From contig CAZFCJ010000003.1 in NCBI GenBank assembly GCA_964517315.1, forward strand, positions 1 to 64,000: a DNA stretch of 64,000 nucleotides. The letters are read 5' to 3'. Both the position numbers and the translations under genes were made by a program. Below the pieces are notes generated by a model. It worked only from the letters and a program-made list of their open reading frames with translations, did not search any database and had not been told where the DNA came from. Positions 1 through 8,390 of the stretch are shown here, one piece after another (position 1 is the stretch's first letter; every line of letters starts with the position of its first letter). The DNA is from DASWJQ01 sp964517315 (GTDB taxonomy: Bacteria > Chloroflexota > Anaerolineae > Anaerolineales > E44-bin32).

Positions 1-1
1 G

Positions 2-505
2 CACGCCACGCCGGGTGAGGGCGCTCCGCTGACGGTCCAGTATCAGGACTTCGGCATCGAGCTGCCCCTGTTGCACAACCACGGCATCGGGAACCGGGCG
101 TTCATCGATCTGGCCGGTGAGGCCTCAAACGGTGTGCTCTTCCCGATCGGCAAGCTGCTCGTGGCTGAACAGCTGCCTGAAGATGACCCGCAGAAGGAAA
201 CCCTTCTGCAGTACATCGAGGACTACGAGGCGTACACCGGCGGCGAGACCCCGAGCACCTTCGGCGGACACGCCTGGGATTCCATGTACATGGCCATCGA
301 GGCGTTGGGCGCGGTCGGCCCGGATCCAGCGGGTATCCGCGACTACCTCGAAACGGAGATCCGTGACTGGGTCGGAATCACAGGGATCTTCGACATCACG
401 CCCGAAGACCATGTCGGGATCGCCAAGGAATCGCTAGTCTTGGTCCAAATCGTGGACGGTGACTGGGTCTACGTGGATCCGTCCGAATACACGGAAGTGC
501 CGTAA
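2..505 (+). CDS. livK: ABC transporter substrate-binding protein, Liv family, C-terminal part
   Basis: The reading frame is open from the window edge, so the N-terminus with its signal peptide lies outside. The visible 167 residues resemble the C-terminal lobe of periplasmic amino-acid binding proteins of the LivK type, with an HAWDSMYMAIEALG helix and the closing VQIVDGDW segment. It would deliver a ligand to the LivHMGF complex encoded directly downstream. Because it sits at the head of an aromatic-acid catabolic cluster, the real ligand may be an aromatic acid rather than leucine; this is inference. A strong hairpin separates it from livH. Confidence 0.85.
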   Translation, partial: HATPGEGAPLTVQYQDFGIELPLLHNHGIGNRAFIDLAGEASNGVLFPIGKLLVAEQLPEDDPQKETLLQYIEDYEAYTGGETPSTFGGHAWDSMYMAIEALGAVGPDPAGIRDYLETEIRDWVGITGIFDITPEDHVGIAKESLVLVQIVDGDWVYVDPSEYTEVP

Positions 506-538
506 GGTCGGCTTCGGCTTGTTGCCAAACATGGCAGG

Positions 539-566
539 GCTGGAGGGGCTGCGAAGCCCCTCCAGC
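539..566 (+). terminator. Strong hairpin between livK and livH
   Basis: A perfect 12-bp stem (539-550 with 555-566) closes a GCGA loop of the GNRA type. No T-run follows, so it may not be a full terminator. Such hairpins after a binding-protein gene often stabilise the upstream mRNA or reduce read-through to the permeases. Confidence 0.6.
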
Positions 567-602
567 CTCCTCGAGATGGTTGGTTAGCCTTCCAAAGGGC
601 GG

Positions 603-1538
603 TTGACGGTGCAAATCGAGCAGCAGATCGCGCAGTTTATCGTATCCGGGGTTACGGTCGGCAGCATTTACGCGCTGATCGCGTTGGGGTTCGTCACAAT
701 CTATAACGTCACTGGAATCATCAATTTCGCCCAGGGCGAGTTTGCCGTTTTCGGAGCGCTTTTGGCGATCTCCGTTTTCGACGAGGTGCTGCTGCTGAGC
801 GGCAACGTCTCGCTGAACCTCGGCTGGCCGCTGCCGGCTGCTATGCTGTTCGGGCTCGTGGTGACCGTGCTCCTGGGGCTGCTCACCTATCGGGTCGGCA
901 TTCAACCCGCCCGTAAAGCCTCGATCTTGAGTCAGATCATCATCACGATCGGCGCGGCCTTTGTCTTCCGGGGGGTGGCGCTGTTCATCTGGGGGACGGA
1001 TCCATACCGGCTCCCGTCATTCAGCCAGGGTCCACCGTTCCGAGTGTTTGGCGCCATCCTCACGCGCCAGAGCGTGTGGATCATCGTGGTCACGGCGGTG
1101 CTCCTCTTCGGACTTTACCTCTTCTTCAAACACACGCTTATCGGCAAGGCGCTGCAAGCCAGTGCCGACAACTCCACCGCGGCCCGCCTCATGGGCATCA
1201 ACACCCGCCGAATGGGCCTGATCGCATTCGGCCTGAGCGCGATGATCACCGCCATCGCCGGGATTGTCATCGTGCCGGCGACTTTCATCACCTACGACAG
1301 AGGGCTTGTGCTCTCGCTGAAAGGGTTCGTGGCCGCGGTGGTCGGTGGTTTGAGGAACCCGGTCGGGGCGGTGCTGGGCGGTTTGCTGTTGGGCGTTCTC
1401 GAACTGTTCGGTGCCGGGCTGCTGTCATCCGGCTACCGGGACGCGATCTCGTTCATCGTGCTCTTCATCGTCTTGGCCATCCGGTTGGGTGGCCTATTGA
1501 GGCGCGGCCGGGTGGCGCCCCAAGAAGCCGGGCTGTGA
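603..1538 (+). CDS. livH: Branched-chain amino acid type ABC transporter permease LivH
   Basis: A 311-residue multi-spanning inner-membrane permease of the LivH family. The N-terminal region carries the family pattern GSIYALIALGFVTIYNVTGIINFAQGEF (residues about 18-45), and the C-terminal part has the conserved AVVGGLRNPVGAVLGGLLLG stretch that contacts the ATPase. It pairs with LivM, 12 nt downstream. The start is TTG at 603; GTG at 609 is an alternative. It is the first gene after the livK hairpin. Ligand specificity cannot be read from the permease, but the linkage to phenylacetate and 4-hydroxyphenylacetate genes suggests uptake of an aromatic acid. Confidence 0.93.
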   Translation: MTVQIEQQIAQFIVSGVTVGSIYALIALGFVTIYNVTGIINFAQGEFAVFGALLAISVFDEVLLLSGNVSLNLGWPLPAAMLFGLVVTVLLGLLTYRVGIQPARKASILSQIIITIGAAFVFRGVALFIWGTDPYRLPSFSQGPPFRVFGAILTRQSVWIIVVTAVLLFGLYLFFKHTLIGKALQASADNSTAARLMGINTRRMGLIAFGLSAMITAIAGIVIVPATFITYDRGLVLSLKGFVAAVVGGLRNPVGAVLGGLLLGVLELFGAGLLSSGYRDAISFIVLFIVLAIRLGGLLRRGRVAPQEAGL

Positions 1539-1550
1539 GGTGAGGGCGCG

Positions 1551-2564
1551 GTGATGATCCAGCGTTACCCCAACCTCGCAGCGTGGATCGTGCTGGCGCT
1601 CGTGTTGGCCCTGATCCCGCTCTTCGTCTCCAACCAGTACATCATCACCGTCCTCGTCCTGGTGGGCGAGTTTTCAATCCTGACCGTCGGCTTATCGCTT
1701 CTGATGGGCTACGCCGGACAGATCTCTCTGGGCCACGCCACCTTCTTTGCCATCGGGGCCTACGCGACCGCCATTCTCTCGACCCGGTTCAGCCTTTCGA
1801 TTTGGCTGTCACTGCTCATGGGGGTGCTCGCCTCGGGGATGATCGGGTATCTGATAGGGCGGGTGATATTCCGGTTGCGCGGCCATTATTTGGCCATGGT
1901 TACGTTGGGGATGAACGTCATCCTGTTCCTGATTCTGACGCAGGAAGTGGAGTGGACCGGGGGTCCGTCCGGATTTCGGGGGGTTCCGGATCTGACGATC
2001 GCCGGCATCCCGCTCACCTCCAGCATCTCGGCTTACTATCTGGTATGGTTCCTGGCTCTGGTTATTCTGGCCCTATCCATAAACATTGTGAATTCCCGTG
2101 TGGGCCGCGCCATGCGCGCCCTGCATGCCAGCGAGGTGGCCTCCGAATCCTTGGGGATCGACACGACCGGCTTCAAAGTCAAGGTGCTGGCTCTGAGCGC
2201 GGTGTACGGAGGGTTGGCGGGGGGGCTGCATGCCACGTTCTTAGGTTTCATCAGCCCCTCCATGTTCGGCATCACGGTGTCGATAGAGCTGGTTGTGATG
2301 GCCGTGGTTGGCGGTTTAGCCAGCGTCTGGGGTGCGCCATTCGGCGCTGCGGCGGTCTTCGCCATCGAACAGTACATGCAGAACGTGGTTGAACTGTTCA
2401 TCCCCAACGCGGCCGGCGAATTCGAAGTGATCGCCTTCGGCCTGATGCTGATCTTGATCATGATCTTCCTCCCCGAGGGGCTGGTGAGTGGCGTCGCCAA
2501 TCGGGTGCGAGCGAGGCGCTTGACGCGCGCTGGTGGAGATGCACCCCAAGTCCGCGGCGGCTAG
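1551..2564 (+). CDS. livM: Branched-chain amino acid type ABC transporter permease LivM
   Basis: A 337-residue hydrophobic permease, the second membrane half of the Liv-type importer. It shows LLMGYAGQISLGHATFFAIGAYA near residues 50-72 and AVVGGLASVWGAPFGAA towards the C-terminus, both typical of LivM. The reading frame offers GTG at 1551 and ATG at 1554. It lies 12 nt after livH and 102 nt before livG, in the usual H-M-G-F order. Length is normal for the family. Confidence 0.93.
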   Translation: MMIQRYPNLAAWIVLALVLALIPLFVSNQYIITVLVLVGEFSILTVGLSLLMGYAGQISLGHATFFAIGAYATAILSTRFSLSIWLSLLMGVLASGMIGYLIGRVIFRLRGHYLAMVTLGMNVILFLILTQEVEWTGGPSGFRGVPDLTIAGIPLTSSISAYYLVWFLALVILALSINIVNSRVGRAMRALHASEVASESLGIDTTGFKVKVLALSAVYGGLAGGLHATFLGFISPSMFGITVSIELVVMAVVGGLASVWGAPFGAAAVFAIEQYMQNVVELFIPNAAGEFEVIAFGLMLILIMIFLPEGLVSGVANRVRARRLTRAGGDAPQVRGG

Positions 2565-2666
2565 TCGATGCTCGCAGCAGCCGGCGGGATCGCGGGATGG
2601 GTTCGGAGCAGGGGTGCGTGGTCACGCGCGATGACTCTCGCCCCAACAAATTCGAGGGCTTAGCCC

Positions 2667-3506
2667 ATGAATGCACGATCAGCTGCGCCAAATTCCATCG
2701 TCTTGGAAGGCAGAGGGTTGCGCAAGGAGTTCGGCGGGTTGGTCGCCGTCAACAATGTGGACATGGACTGCCGATCCAACGAGATTTTGGCTCTCATCGG
2801 TCCCAACGGCGCGGGCAAGACCACCGTGTTCAACCTGATCTCCGGTGTGTACCCGCTCGACGGCGGGAGAGTCGAGTTCATGGGTCGGGACATCACGGAA
2901 CTGCCGGCTCATCGTATCGCCCGGCTTGGGATCGGCCGCACTTTCCAGAACCTGCAGATTTTTGCCAACATGACTGTGCAGGAGAACGTGCTCACCGGCT
3001 GTCACCTCCACGGCCACAGCGGGTTTTTGGAAGCCGCTCTCCGCTTGCCTAGGGCGCGAGAGGAAGAACAGTACCTCAAATCCAGGGTGAAAGCGTACCT
3101 GGACTTGGTCGGCCTCGCCGATCGGGCCTACGATCCGGCGGACTCGCTGCCGTTCGGTCAGCAGAGGTTGATTGAGATCGCCCGAGCCCTCGCTTCCGAA
3201 CCACAGCTGCTGCTCCTGGATGAACCGGCTGCCGGGCTAAATCGAACGGAGGTCCGGGCACTGGTTGATTTGATCCTGGAGATTCGGGACCGGGGAATCA
3301 CGATCCTGCTCGTAGAACACAACATGAACTTCGTCATGGGCATCGCCGACCGAGTCGCGGTCCTAAATTACGGTAAGTTGATCGCGGTCGGCTCGCCGGC
3401 CGAGGTCCAGTCAGATCAACAGGTCATCGAGGCCTATCTGGGCGAGGACTGGGAGACGGTGAGTTCGCCGCGCGCTCCAGGGACGACGGGAGGAAGTTCA
3501 GGGTAA
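2667..3506 (+). CDS. livG: Liv-type ABC transporter ATPase LivG
   Basis: A 279-residue ATP-binding subunit. Walker A GPNGAGKT is at residues 45-52 and Walker B LLLLDEP at 181-187. The signature is the LivG variant LPFGQQRLIEIARAL rather than LSGGQ. The start ATG at 2667 fits the family N-terminus. It is followed 13 nt later by livF, with which it forms the heterodimeric motor under LivHM. Confidence 0.95.
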   Translation: MNARSAAPNSIVLEGRGLRKEFGGLVAVNNVDMDCRSNEILALIGPNGAGKTTVFNLISGVYPLDGGRVEFMGRDITELPAHRIARLGIGRTFQNLQIFANMTVQENVLTGCHLHGHSGFLEAALRLPRAREEEQYLKSRVKAYLDLVGLADRAYDPADSLPFGQQRLIEIARALASEPQLLLLDEPAAGLNRTEVRALVDLILEIRDRGITILLVEHNMNFVMGIADRVAVLNYGKLIAVGSPAEVQSDQQVIEAYLGEDWETVSSPRAPGTTGGSSG

Positions 3507-3519
3507 TGGAGCGGGTGAA

Positions 3520-4275
3520 ATGCTGCTAGAGGTGCGCGAGGTTGACACGTACTACGGTCACATACGGGCGCTCAGCGAGGTGTCTTTGCACGTGGACGAA
3601 GGGGAGATCGTAGCCCTGATCGGCTCGAACGGGGCTGGCAAAACGACGCTGTTGAGTACGATCTCGGGCCTTATTCCCGCCCGTCGCGGGCGGATTCTTT
3701 TCCAGGGGACCGATATCACCAACATGCCCGCCGAGGAGATCGTCGGCCTCGGAATCAGCCACGTACCCGAACGACGGCAGGTCTTCGCGGCGCTAACGGT
3801 GCGCGACAATTTGATCTTGGGCGCCTACACGCGGGCCCGCCGTGGGGAGAACGAGGCCGTTCAGCGGGACTTGGAGCGCGTCTACGAACTGTTTCCGGTC
3901 TTGAGCGAGCGCGAAACGCAGCAGGCCGGCACGCTCTCGGGTGGCGAGCAGCAGATGCTGGCCGTCGGCAGGGGGTTGATGGCGCAGCCGAAGCTGCTCA
4001 TGCTCGACGAACCCTCGTTGGGCTTGGCGCCGCTCTTGGTCCAGGAGATCTTCCGCGGCCTGGTCCGCCTGCAGGAAGAGGGGGCTACGATCCTGCTCGT
4101 GGAGCAGAACGCGCGCGCCGCGCTGCGGGTCGCTCACCGATGCTACGTGCTGGAGACCGGACGCGTCAGGAGGAGCGGTGCGCCCGAAGAACTCATGCAG
4201 GATGAAAGCGTCCAGCAAGCGTATCTCGGCCAGGGATCACCGGCCGCTGATGCCGTGCGGTCGAACGATGGATGA
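3520..4275 (+). CDS. livF: Liv-type ABC transporter ATPase LivF
   Basis: A 251-residue ATPase partner of LivG. Walker A GSNGAGKT is at 35-42, the signature LSGGEQQMLAVGRGLM starts at 139, and Walker B LLMLDEP is at 159-165. The SHVPERRQVFAALTV segment is typical of LivF. It closes the transporter operon. About 118 nt without a recognisable gene follow before the phenylacetate-CoA ligase gene, which is probably co-transcribed. Confidence 0.95.
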   Translation: MLLEVREVDTYYGHIRALSEVSLHVDEGEIVALIGSNGAGKTTLLSTISGLIPARRGRILFQGTDITNMPAEEIVGLGISHVPERRQVFAALTVRDNLILGAYTRARRGENEAVQRDLERVYELFPVLSERETQQAGTLSGGEQQMLAVGRGLMAQPKLLMLDEPSLGLAPLLVQEIFRGLVRLQEEGATILLVEQNARAALRVAHRCYVLETGRVRRSGAPEELMQDESVQQAYLGQGSPAADAVRSNDG

Positions 4276-4393
4276 CGGCTCGTAGCCCGGCAAGCCGGGA
4301 GAAGTTGGAGCGATCGAATGGAATGCTGCGCGAGGAACGCCAGCGGACCGTGCTTTCCGCGCCCGCGCGCATCCCGAGCAGGAGGGAGATGAG

Positions 4394-5704
4394 ATGCCAA
4401 TTTGGAATCCAGAGTACGAGACGATGGACCGGACGGAGTTGGAAGCGCTTCAACTCGAACGGCTGCAAGCGCTGGTCGAGCGGGTGGGCAGGACCGTTCC
4501 TTTCTATCAAGAGAAGTTCGCTAAGGCTGACGCCTCGGCCGACGATATCGACTCGCTCGACGACCTCGCTCGGCTGCCGTTCACGACCAAGGACGATCTG
4601 AGGGACCAATACCCTTTCGGTATGTTCGCAGTTCCACTGGAGGAGGTGAAACGCATCCATGCCTCATCGGGCACCACTGGAAAGCCGACCGTGGGAGGCT
4701 ACACGGAAGCCGATCTGGACCTATGGGCCGAGCTGATGGCCCGCACTCTGCGGGCCTGCGGTGTGACGGCGGACGACCGCATCCACAACTCCTACGGCTA
4801 CGGCCTGTTCACCGGAGGGCTCGGCGTGCACATCGGAGCCGAAGAGATGGGCTGCCTGGTCATCCCGATGTCGGGCGGGTTCACGGAACGGCAGATTATG
4901 CTGCTGCAGGATTTCGGCGGCACGGTGATCACGTGCACGCCCTCGTACGCCCTGGTCCTTGCCGAAGAAGCGGCCAAAATGGGCGTCGATCTGGCGGAGG
5001 CGGCTCAACTCAAGGTGGGTATCTTTGGCGCCGAGCCGTGGAGCGAAGCCATGCGCCCGACGATCGAGGAGAAGCTTGGCCTCGAGGCCTACGACATCTA
5101 CGGCTTAACGGAGATGATCGGTCCCGGCGTATCCATCGAATGTGAACATCACGACGGATTGCACATCTTCGAGGACCACTTCCTGGCGGAGATCATCGAC
5201 CCCGCGACGGGCGAACGGCTCCCTCCGGGTGAGACCGGGGAGCTGGTGTTCACGACGCTCACCAAAGAGGCGATGCCGCTGATTCGCTACCGCACCCGGG
5301 ACCGGACTTCGTTGAACGTGGCGAAGTGCGACTGCGGACGGACGATCGCCCGCATGGCCAAGGTCCTCGGGCGGACCGACGACATGCTGGTCGTGCGCGG
5401 CGTGAATGTGTTCCCCCAACTCGTCGAACGGGTGCTGCTGGATTTTGACGAGCTCGCCCCGCACTATCAGGTCGTGGTCGATCGACCCAAACATCAGCTC
5501 GATACGCTCGAGGTATGGGTCGAGGCCTCGCCGGGCTGGTTCGAATCCGCCGGAAGTGATCGCCTTGACGATCTGACGGGGCGTGTGGAGGGGTCGCTGC
5601 GAGAGAAGATCGGCGTCTCTACCAGGGTCAAGATCGTCGATCCCAAAGATCTAGAGCGCTCGCTGGGGAAGGCCAAACGGGTCGTGGACAAGCGCGAGCT
5701 ATAG
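4394..5704 (+). CDS. paaK: Phenylacetate-CoA ligase family protein
   Basis: A 436-residue AMP-forming ligase of the PaaK family (ANL superfamily), expected to activate phenylacetate or a related aryl acid to its CoA thioester. The P-loop SSGTTGKPT is at 91-99. The A5-like motif IYGLTEMIGPG and the RYRTRDRT region follow, and the C-terminal domain has the GRTDDMLVVRGVNVFP stretch of PaaK. An SD-like GGAGGGAGA lies just upstream of the ATG. It sits between a Liv-type importer and the hpa genes, so the substrate may be phenylacetate or 4-hydroxyphenylacetate. The ring-oxidising paaABCDE genes are not in the window. Confidence 0.88.
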   Translation: MPIWNPEYETMDRTELEALQLERLQALVERVGRTVPFYQEKFAKADASADDIDSLDDLARLPFTTKDDLRDQYPFGMFAVPLEEVKRIHASSGTTGKPTVGGYTEADLDLWAELMARTLRACGVTADDRIHNSYGYGLFTGGLGVHIGAEEMGCLVIPMSGGFTERQIMLLQDFGGTVITCTPSYALVLAEEAAKMGVDLAEAAQLKVGIFGAEPWSEAMRPTIEEKLGLEAYDIYGLTEMIGPGVSIECEHHDGLHIFEDHFLAEIIDPATGERLPPGETGELVFTTLTKEAMPLIRYRTRDRTSLNVAKCDCGRTIARMAKVLGRTDDMLVVRGVNVFPQLVERVLLDFDELAPHYQVVVDRPKHQLDTLEVWVEASPGWFESAGSDRLDDLTGRVEGSLREKIGVSTRVKIVDPKDLERSLGKAKRVVDKREL

Positions 5705-5761
5705 GCTGTATTCTCGGCGAGGGACAGACCAAAGGAAATCGAGTGAGAGGCTGGATGTCCA

Positions 5762-6661
5762 ATGGATACTGAACGACTGCGAGGCTCGATCGTGCCGCTC
5801 GTCACGCCGTTCCGCGACGGCAGTCTCGACGAGCGGGGCCTGGCGGACTTGATCGAGTGGCAGATCGCCAGCGGCAGCCACGGGCTGTCGGTGACCGGCA
5901 CGACCGGGGAGCCCAGCGCGCTCACGATGGAGGAGCGCAGACGGGTGATCGAGGTGGCGGTCGAGGCCATCGACGGCAGAGTGCCGCTCGTGGCCGGCAC
6001 CGGCTCGAACAACACTGACGAAACGCTCGAGCTGTCCAGGTTCGCCGCCCGCGCCGGGTCCGACGCTTTGCTGGTCGTCGTGCCCTATTACAATCGTCCC
6101 AGCCAACAGGGCCTTTTCGAACATTTCAAGGCCGTCGCCGACGCGGTGGACCTCCCTGTGATCCTGTACAACATCCCCGGTAGGGCGGCGGTGAACCTGG
6201 AGATCGACACGGTGGCGCGCTTGCGAGACGCGTGTGACAACATCGTCGGCATCAAGGAGGCCAACTACGAATTCGCCCACATCAACCGGTTGATGGGCCG
6301 CTTGGGCCGGGATTTCCACGTCTACTCCGGGATTGAGCTGCTCTGCTACCCGATTCTGGCCTTGGGTGGTGCCGGCTACGTCTCGACAACGGGAAATGTG
6401 CTCCCGGGTGAGGTGGCCGGGCTTTACGACTTGACGGCCGAAGGGAAATGGGAGGCGGCGCGGCGGCAGCACTTCCACCTTATGGAGCTGAACGACGCCA
6501 TGTTCATTGAGATCAACCCGGTCCCGGCCAAGACCGCGCTGGGAATCATGGGCCGCATATCGGCGGAGGTTCGGCCTCCGCTCGCGCCGCTGGCCCCGGA
6601 AAATGAGGCGCGCTTGCGGGAGGTGCTGGCGCGCTATGGAGTGCTGGAGCCGCAGGCGTGA
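5762..6661 (+). CDS. DapA/DHDPS-family aldolase, possible pyruvate-yielding aldolase of the hpa pathway
   Basis: A 299-residue class I aldolase of the dihydrodipicolinate synthase family. The Schiff-base lysine is K165 (VGIKEAN). The GTTGE motif (46-50), Y136 and R141 match the family's catalytic residues, so it looks active. Its place inside a homoprotocatechuate cluster, with no HpaI in the window, suggests it may cleave 4-hydroxy-2-oxoheptanedioate to pyruvate and succinate semialdehyde. That role is inference; lysine biosynthesis is the plain alternative. Its TGA overlaps the GTG of the next gene. Confidence 0.85.
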   Translation: MDTERLRGSIVPLVTPFRDGSLDERGLADLIEWQIASGSHGLSVTGTTGEPSALTMEERRRVIEVAVEAIDGRVPLVAGTGSNNTDETLELSRFAARAGSDALLVVVPYYNRPSQQGLFEHFKAVADAVDLPVILYNIPGRAAVNLEIDTVARLRDACDNIVGIKEANYEFAHINRLMGRLGRDFHVYSGIELLCYPILALGGAGYVSTTGNVLPGEVAGLYDLTAEGKWEAARRQHFHLMELNDAMFIEINPVPAKTALGIMGRISAEVRPPLAPLAPENEARLREVLARYGVLEPQA

Positions 6662-7533
6662 CGCCGCAGACGCGGCGGCTGTCGGTCGAAGGGCGGGAGC
6701 TGTGCTACCGGGACTGGCCCGGGGAGAAGGGCCCCCTCCTGTGCCTGCACAGCCTCACCGGCCACAAGGGGGGGTTCGATAGCCTGGCCAGCAGGCTTTC
6801 GCCGGAATATCGACTTTTGGCCCCGGACTTTCGGGGCCGTGGGGACAGTTCGAAGCCCCCTCTGCCATACGGATTCGCGTACCACGCGCGCGACATTATC
6901 GGCTTGACCCAATCGATCGGGGTCCAGGACTTCATCCTGATCGGGCACTCATTCGGCGCCACGACGGGCGTGTACTTGGCCTCCGTCCGCCCCGATCTCG
7001 TGCGCGCTGCCGTTCTGCTGGACGGAGGCGCGGATCCGCATGAAGGCACCACGCGCAGCTTCCAGTCGACCATCGATCGGCTGGACAGGACTTATGAGAC
7101 CTTTGGGGACTACCTCATGGCCGTGAAATCCTCCGGTCTGTACACCCCGTGGACGGACAGCGTTGTGCATTACCTGCGGGCCGGCGTGAACACCTTGGCC
7201 GACGGCAGGGTGCGGCCTAAGGCCGACCGGGAGGCGATCAGCGAGGACCTGCGCGCTCACTTCGACTACTCGATGTGCCTGCACTTTCCCAACCTGCGTT
7301 GTCCGGTGCTGTTCGTCCGTCCGACCGAAGGGCTGCTGGGCGAGAAGGGCCACGTGTACACGCCCGCCGAGGCCGAGAATATCGCCGCCGAAATCCCGGA
7401 TTGCCGCAGGCTGGACGTGCAGGGTGTCAACCACTACACGCTGCTCATTCATGACGATCCACCCGTGCTCGGCCCCATCCTGGAGTTCCTGGAGAAGGTC
7501 GAGCGCAAGGACGGCGAGAGGAGGGCGCTGTGA
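6658..7533 (+). CDS. Alpha/beta hydrolase
   Basis: A 291-residue alpha/beta hydrolase starting at a GTG that overlaps the preceding stop (GTGA). The nucleophile elbow GHSFG places Ser at 98, HSLTGHKGG near 31-39 forms the oxyanion region, and a C-terminal VNHYTLL supplies the likely catalytic His. The fold resembles meta-cleavage-product hydrolases and enol-lactonases. The standard HpaG/HpaE route needs no such hydrolase, so it may act on an ester, lactone or alternative ring-cleavage product. It is coupled by another GTGA overlap to the next gene. Confidence 0.82.
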   Translation: MTPQTRRLSVEGRELCYRDWPGEKGPLLCLHSLTGHKGGFDSLASRLSPEYRLLAPDFRGRGDSSKPPLPYGFAYHARDIIGLTQSIGVQDFILIGHSFGATTGVYLASVRPDLVRAAVLLDGGADPHEGTTRSFQSTIDRLDRTYETFGDYLMAVKSSGLYTPWTDSVVHYLRAGVNTLADGRVRPKADREAISEDLRAHFDYSMCLHFPNLRCPVLFVRPTEGLLGEKGHVYTPAEAENIAAEIPDCRRLDVQGVNHYTLLIHDDPPVLGPILEFLEKVERKDGERRAL

Positions 7534-8282
7534 AGCTGGCGCGTTTTGCGGTGGACGGCCGTGTCCGTGAAGGTCGCTTGACCGGAGAGGGGATGCTCCT
7601 CGCCAGCGACGGTTCGGATTACGCGGTTTCGGAGGTCGTCTGGCTGCCGCCCGCCGTCCCGACGAAGGTGATCGGACTGGCGCTGAACTACGCCGAGCAC
7701 GCGGATGAGCTCGAGATGGAGTCCCCCGAGGAACCGGCACTGTTCTTCAAACCGATCACCTCTCTGGTCGGCCACCAGGCCCCCGTCGTTTATCCTCAAG
7801 GTGTGGAGTACATGCATTACGAAGTGGAACTGGCGGTTGTGATTGGCCAGCGCTGCCGGCACGTTCCGGCGGAGAAGGCCGAGGCGGTGATCGCCGGATA
7901 TACGATCGCCAACGACGTGACGGTGCGGGACTTCGTCCGTGATTTTTTCCGGCCCCCGATCCGCGCCAAGGGCTACGATACCTTCGGGCCGGTGGGTCCG
8001 TTCCTTGTCACCCCGGACGAGGTCGAAGACGTCAATGCGCTGGAGCTGCGGGCGTTTTTGGACGGCGAGCTGAAACAGCAGGGGAACACAGCGCAGATGC
8101 TGCTTTCGATCCCCGAGCAGATCGAGTTCATCTCCATGATCATGACGCTGGAGCCGGGAGATATGATTTGGACCGGGACGCCGCGCGGGATCAGCCATGT
8201 GCATCCTGGAAGCGTTATGCGTCTGGAGATCGATGGAGTGGGGGCACTCGAAAATCCGGTCGTCGCGGAAGGCGAGCGCTGA
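7530..8282 (+). CDS. hpaG: Fumarylacetoacetate hydrolase-family protein, HpaG-like isomerase/decarboxylase
   Basis: A 250-residue protein with a C-terminal FAH fold. The metal-binding acidic residues are E98 and E100 (HYEVELAVVIG) and D129 (TIANDVTVRDF). FAH-family HpaG enzymes decarboxylate 5-oxopent-3-ene-1,2,5-tricarboxylate and isomerise the product. At 250 residues it is a single-domain form, whereas E. coli HpaG is a two-domain fusion, so one chain may do both steps or only one. Start is GTG at 7530, overlapping the previous stop. Confidence 0.85.
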   Translation: MKLARFAVDGRVREGRLTGEGMLLASDGSDYAVSEVVWLPPAVPTKVIGLALNYAEHADELEMESPEEPALFFKPITSLVGHQAPVVYPQGVEYMHYEVELAVVIGQRCRHVPAEKAEAVIAGYTIANDVTVRDFVRDFFRPPIRAKGYDTFGPVGPFLVTPDEVEDVNALELRAFLDGELKQQGNTAQMLLSIPEQIEFISMIMTLEPGDMIWTGTPRGISHVHPGSVMRLEIDGVGALENPVVAEGER

Positions 8283-8390
8283 GGAAGGGGTCCATCCGCC
8301 GCGCGAGCGATCTTGTTCCATGGGAACTGAAATCGGCGCGCAGATATGAAGAGTCTCTAGGAGGTTGGGAGGGTACACAGGTAAGAGACC

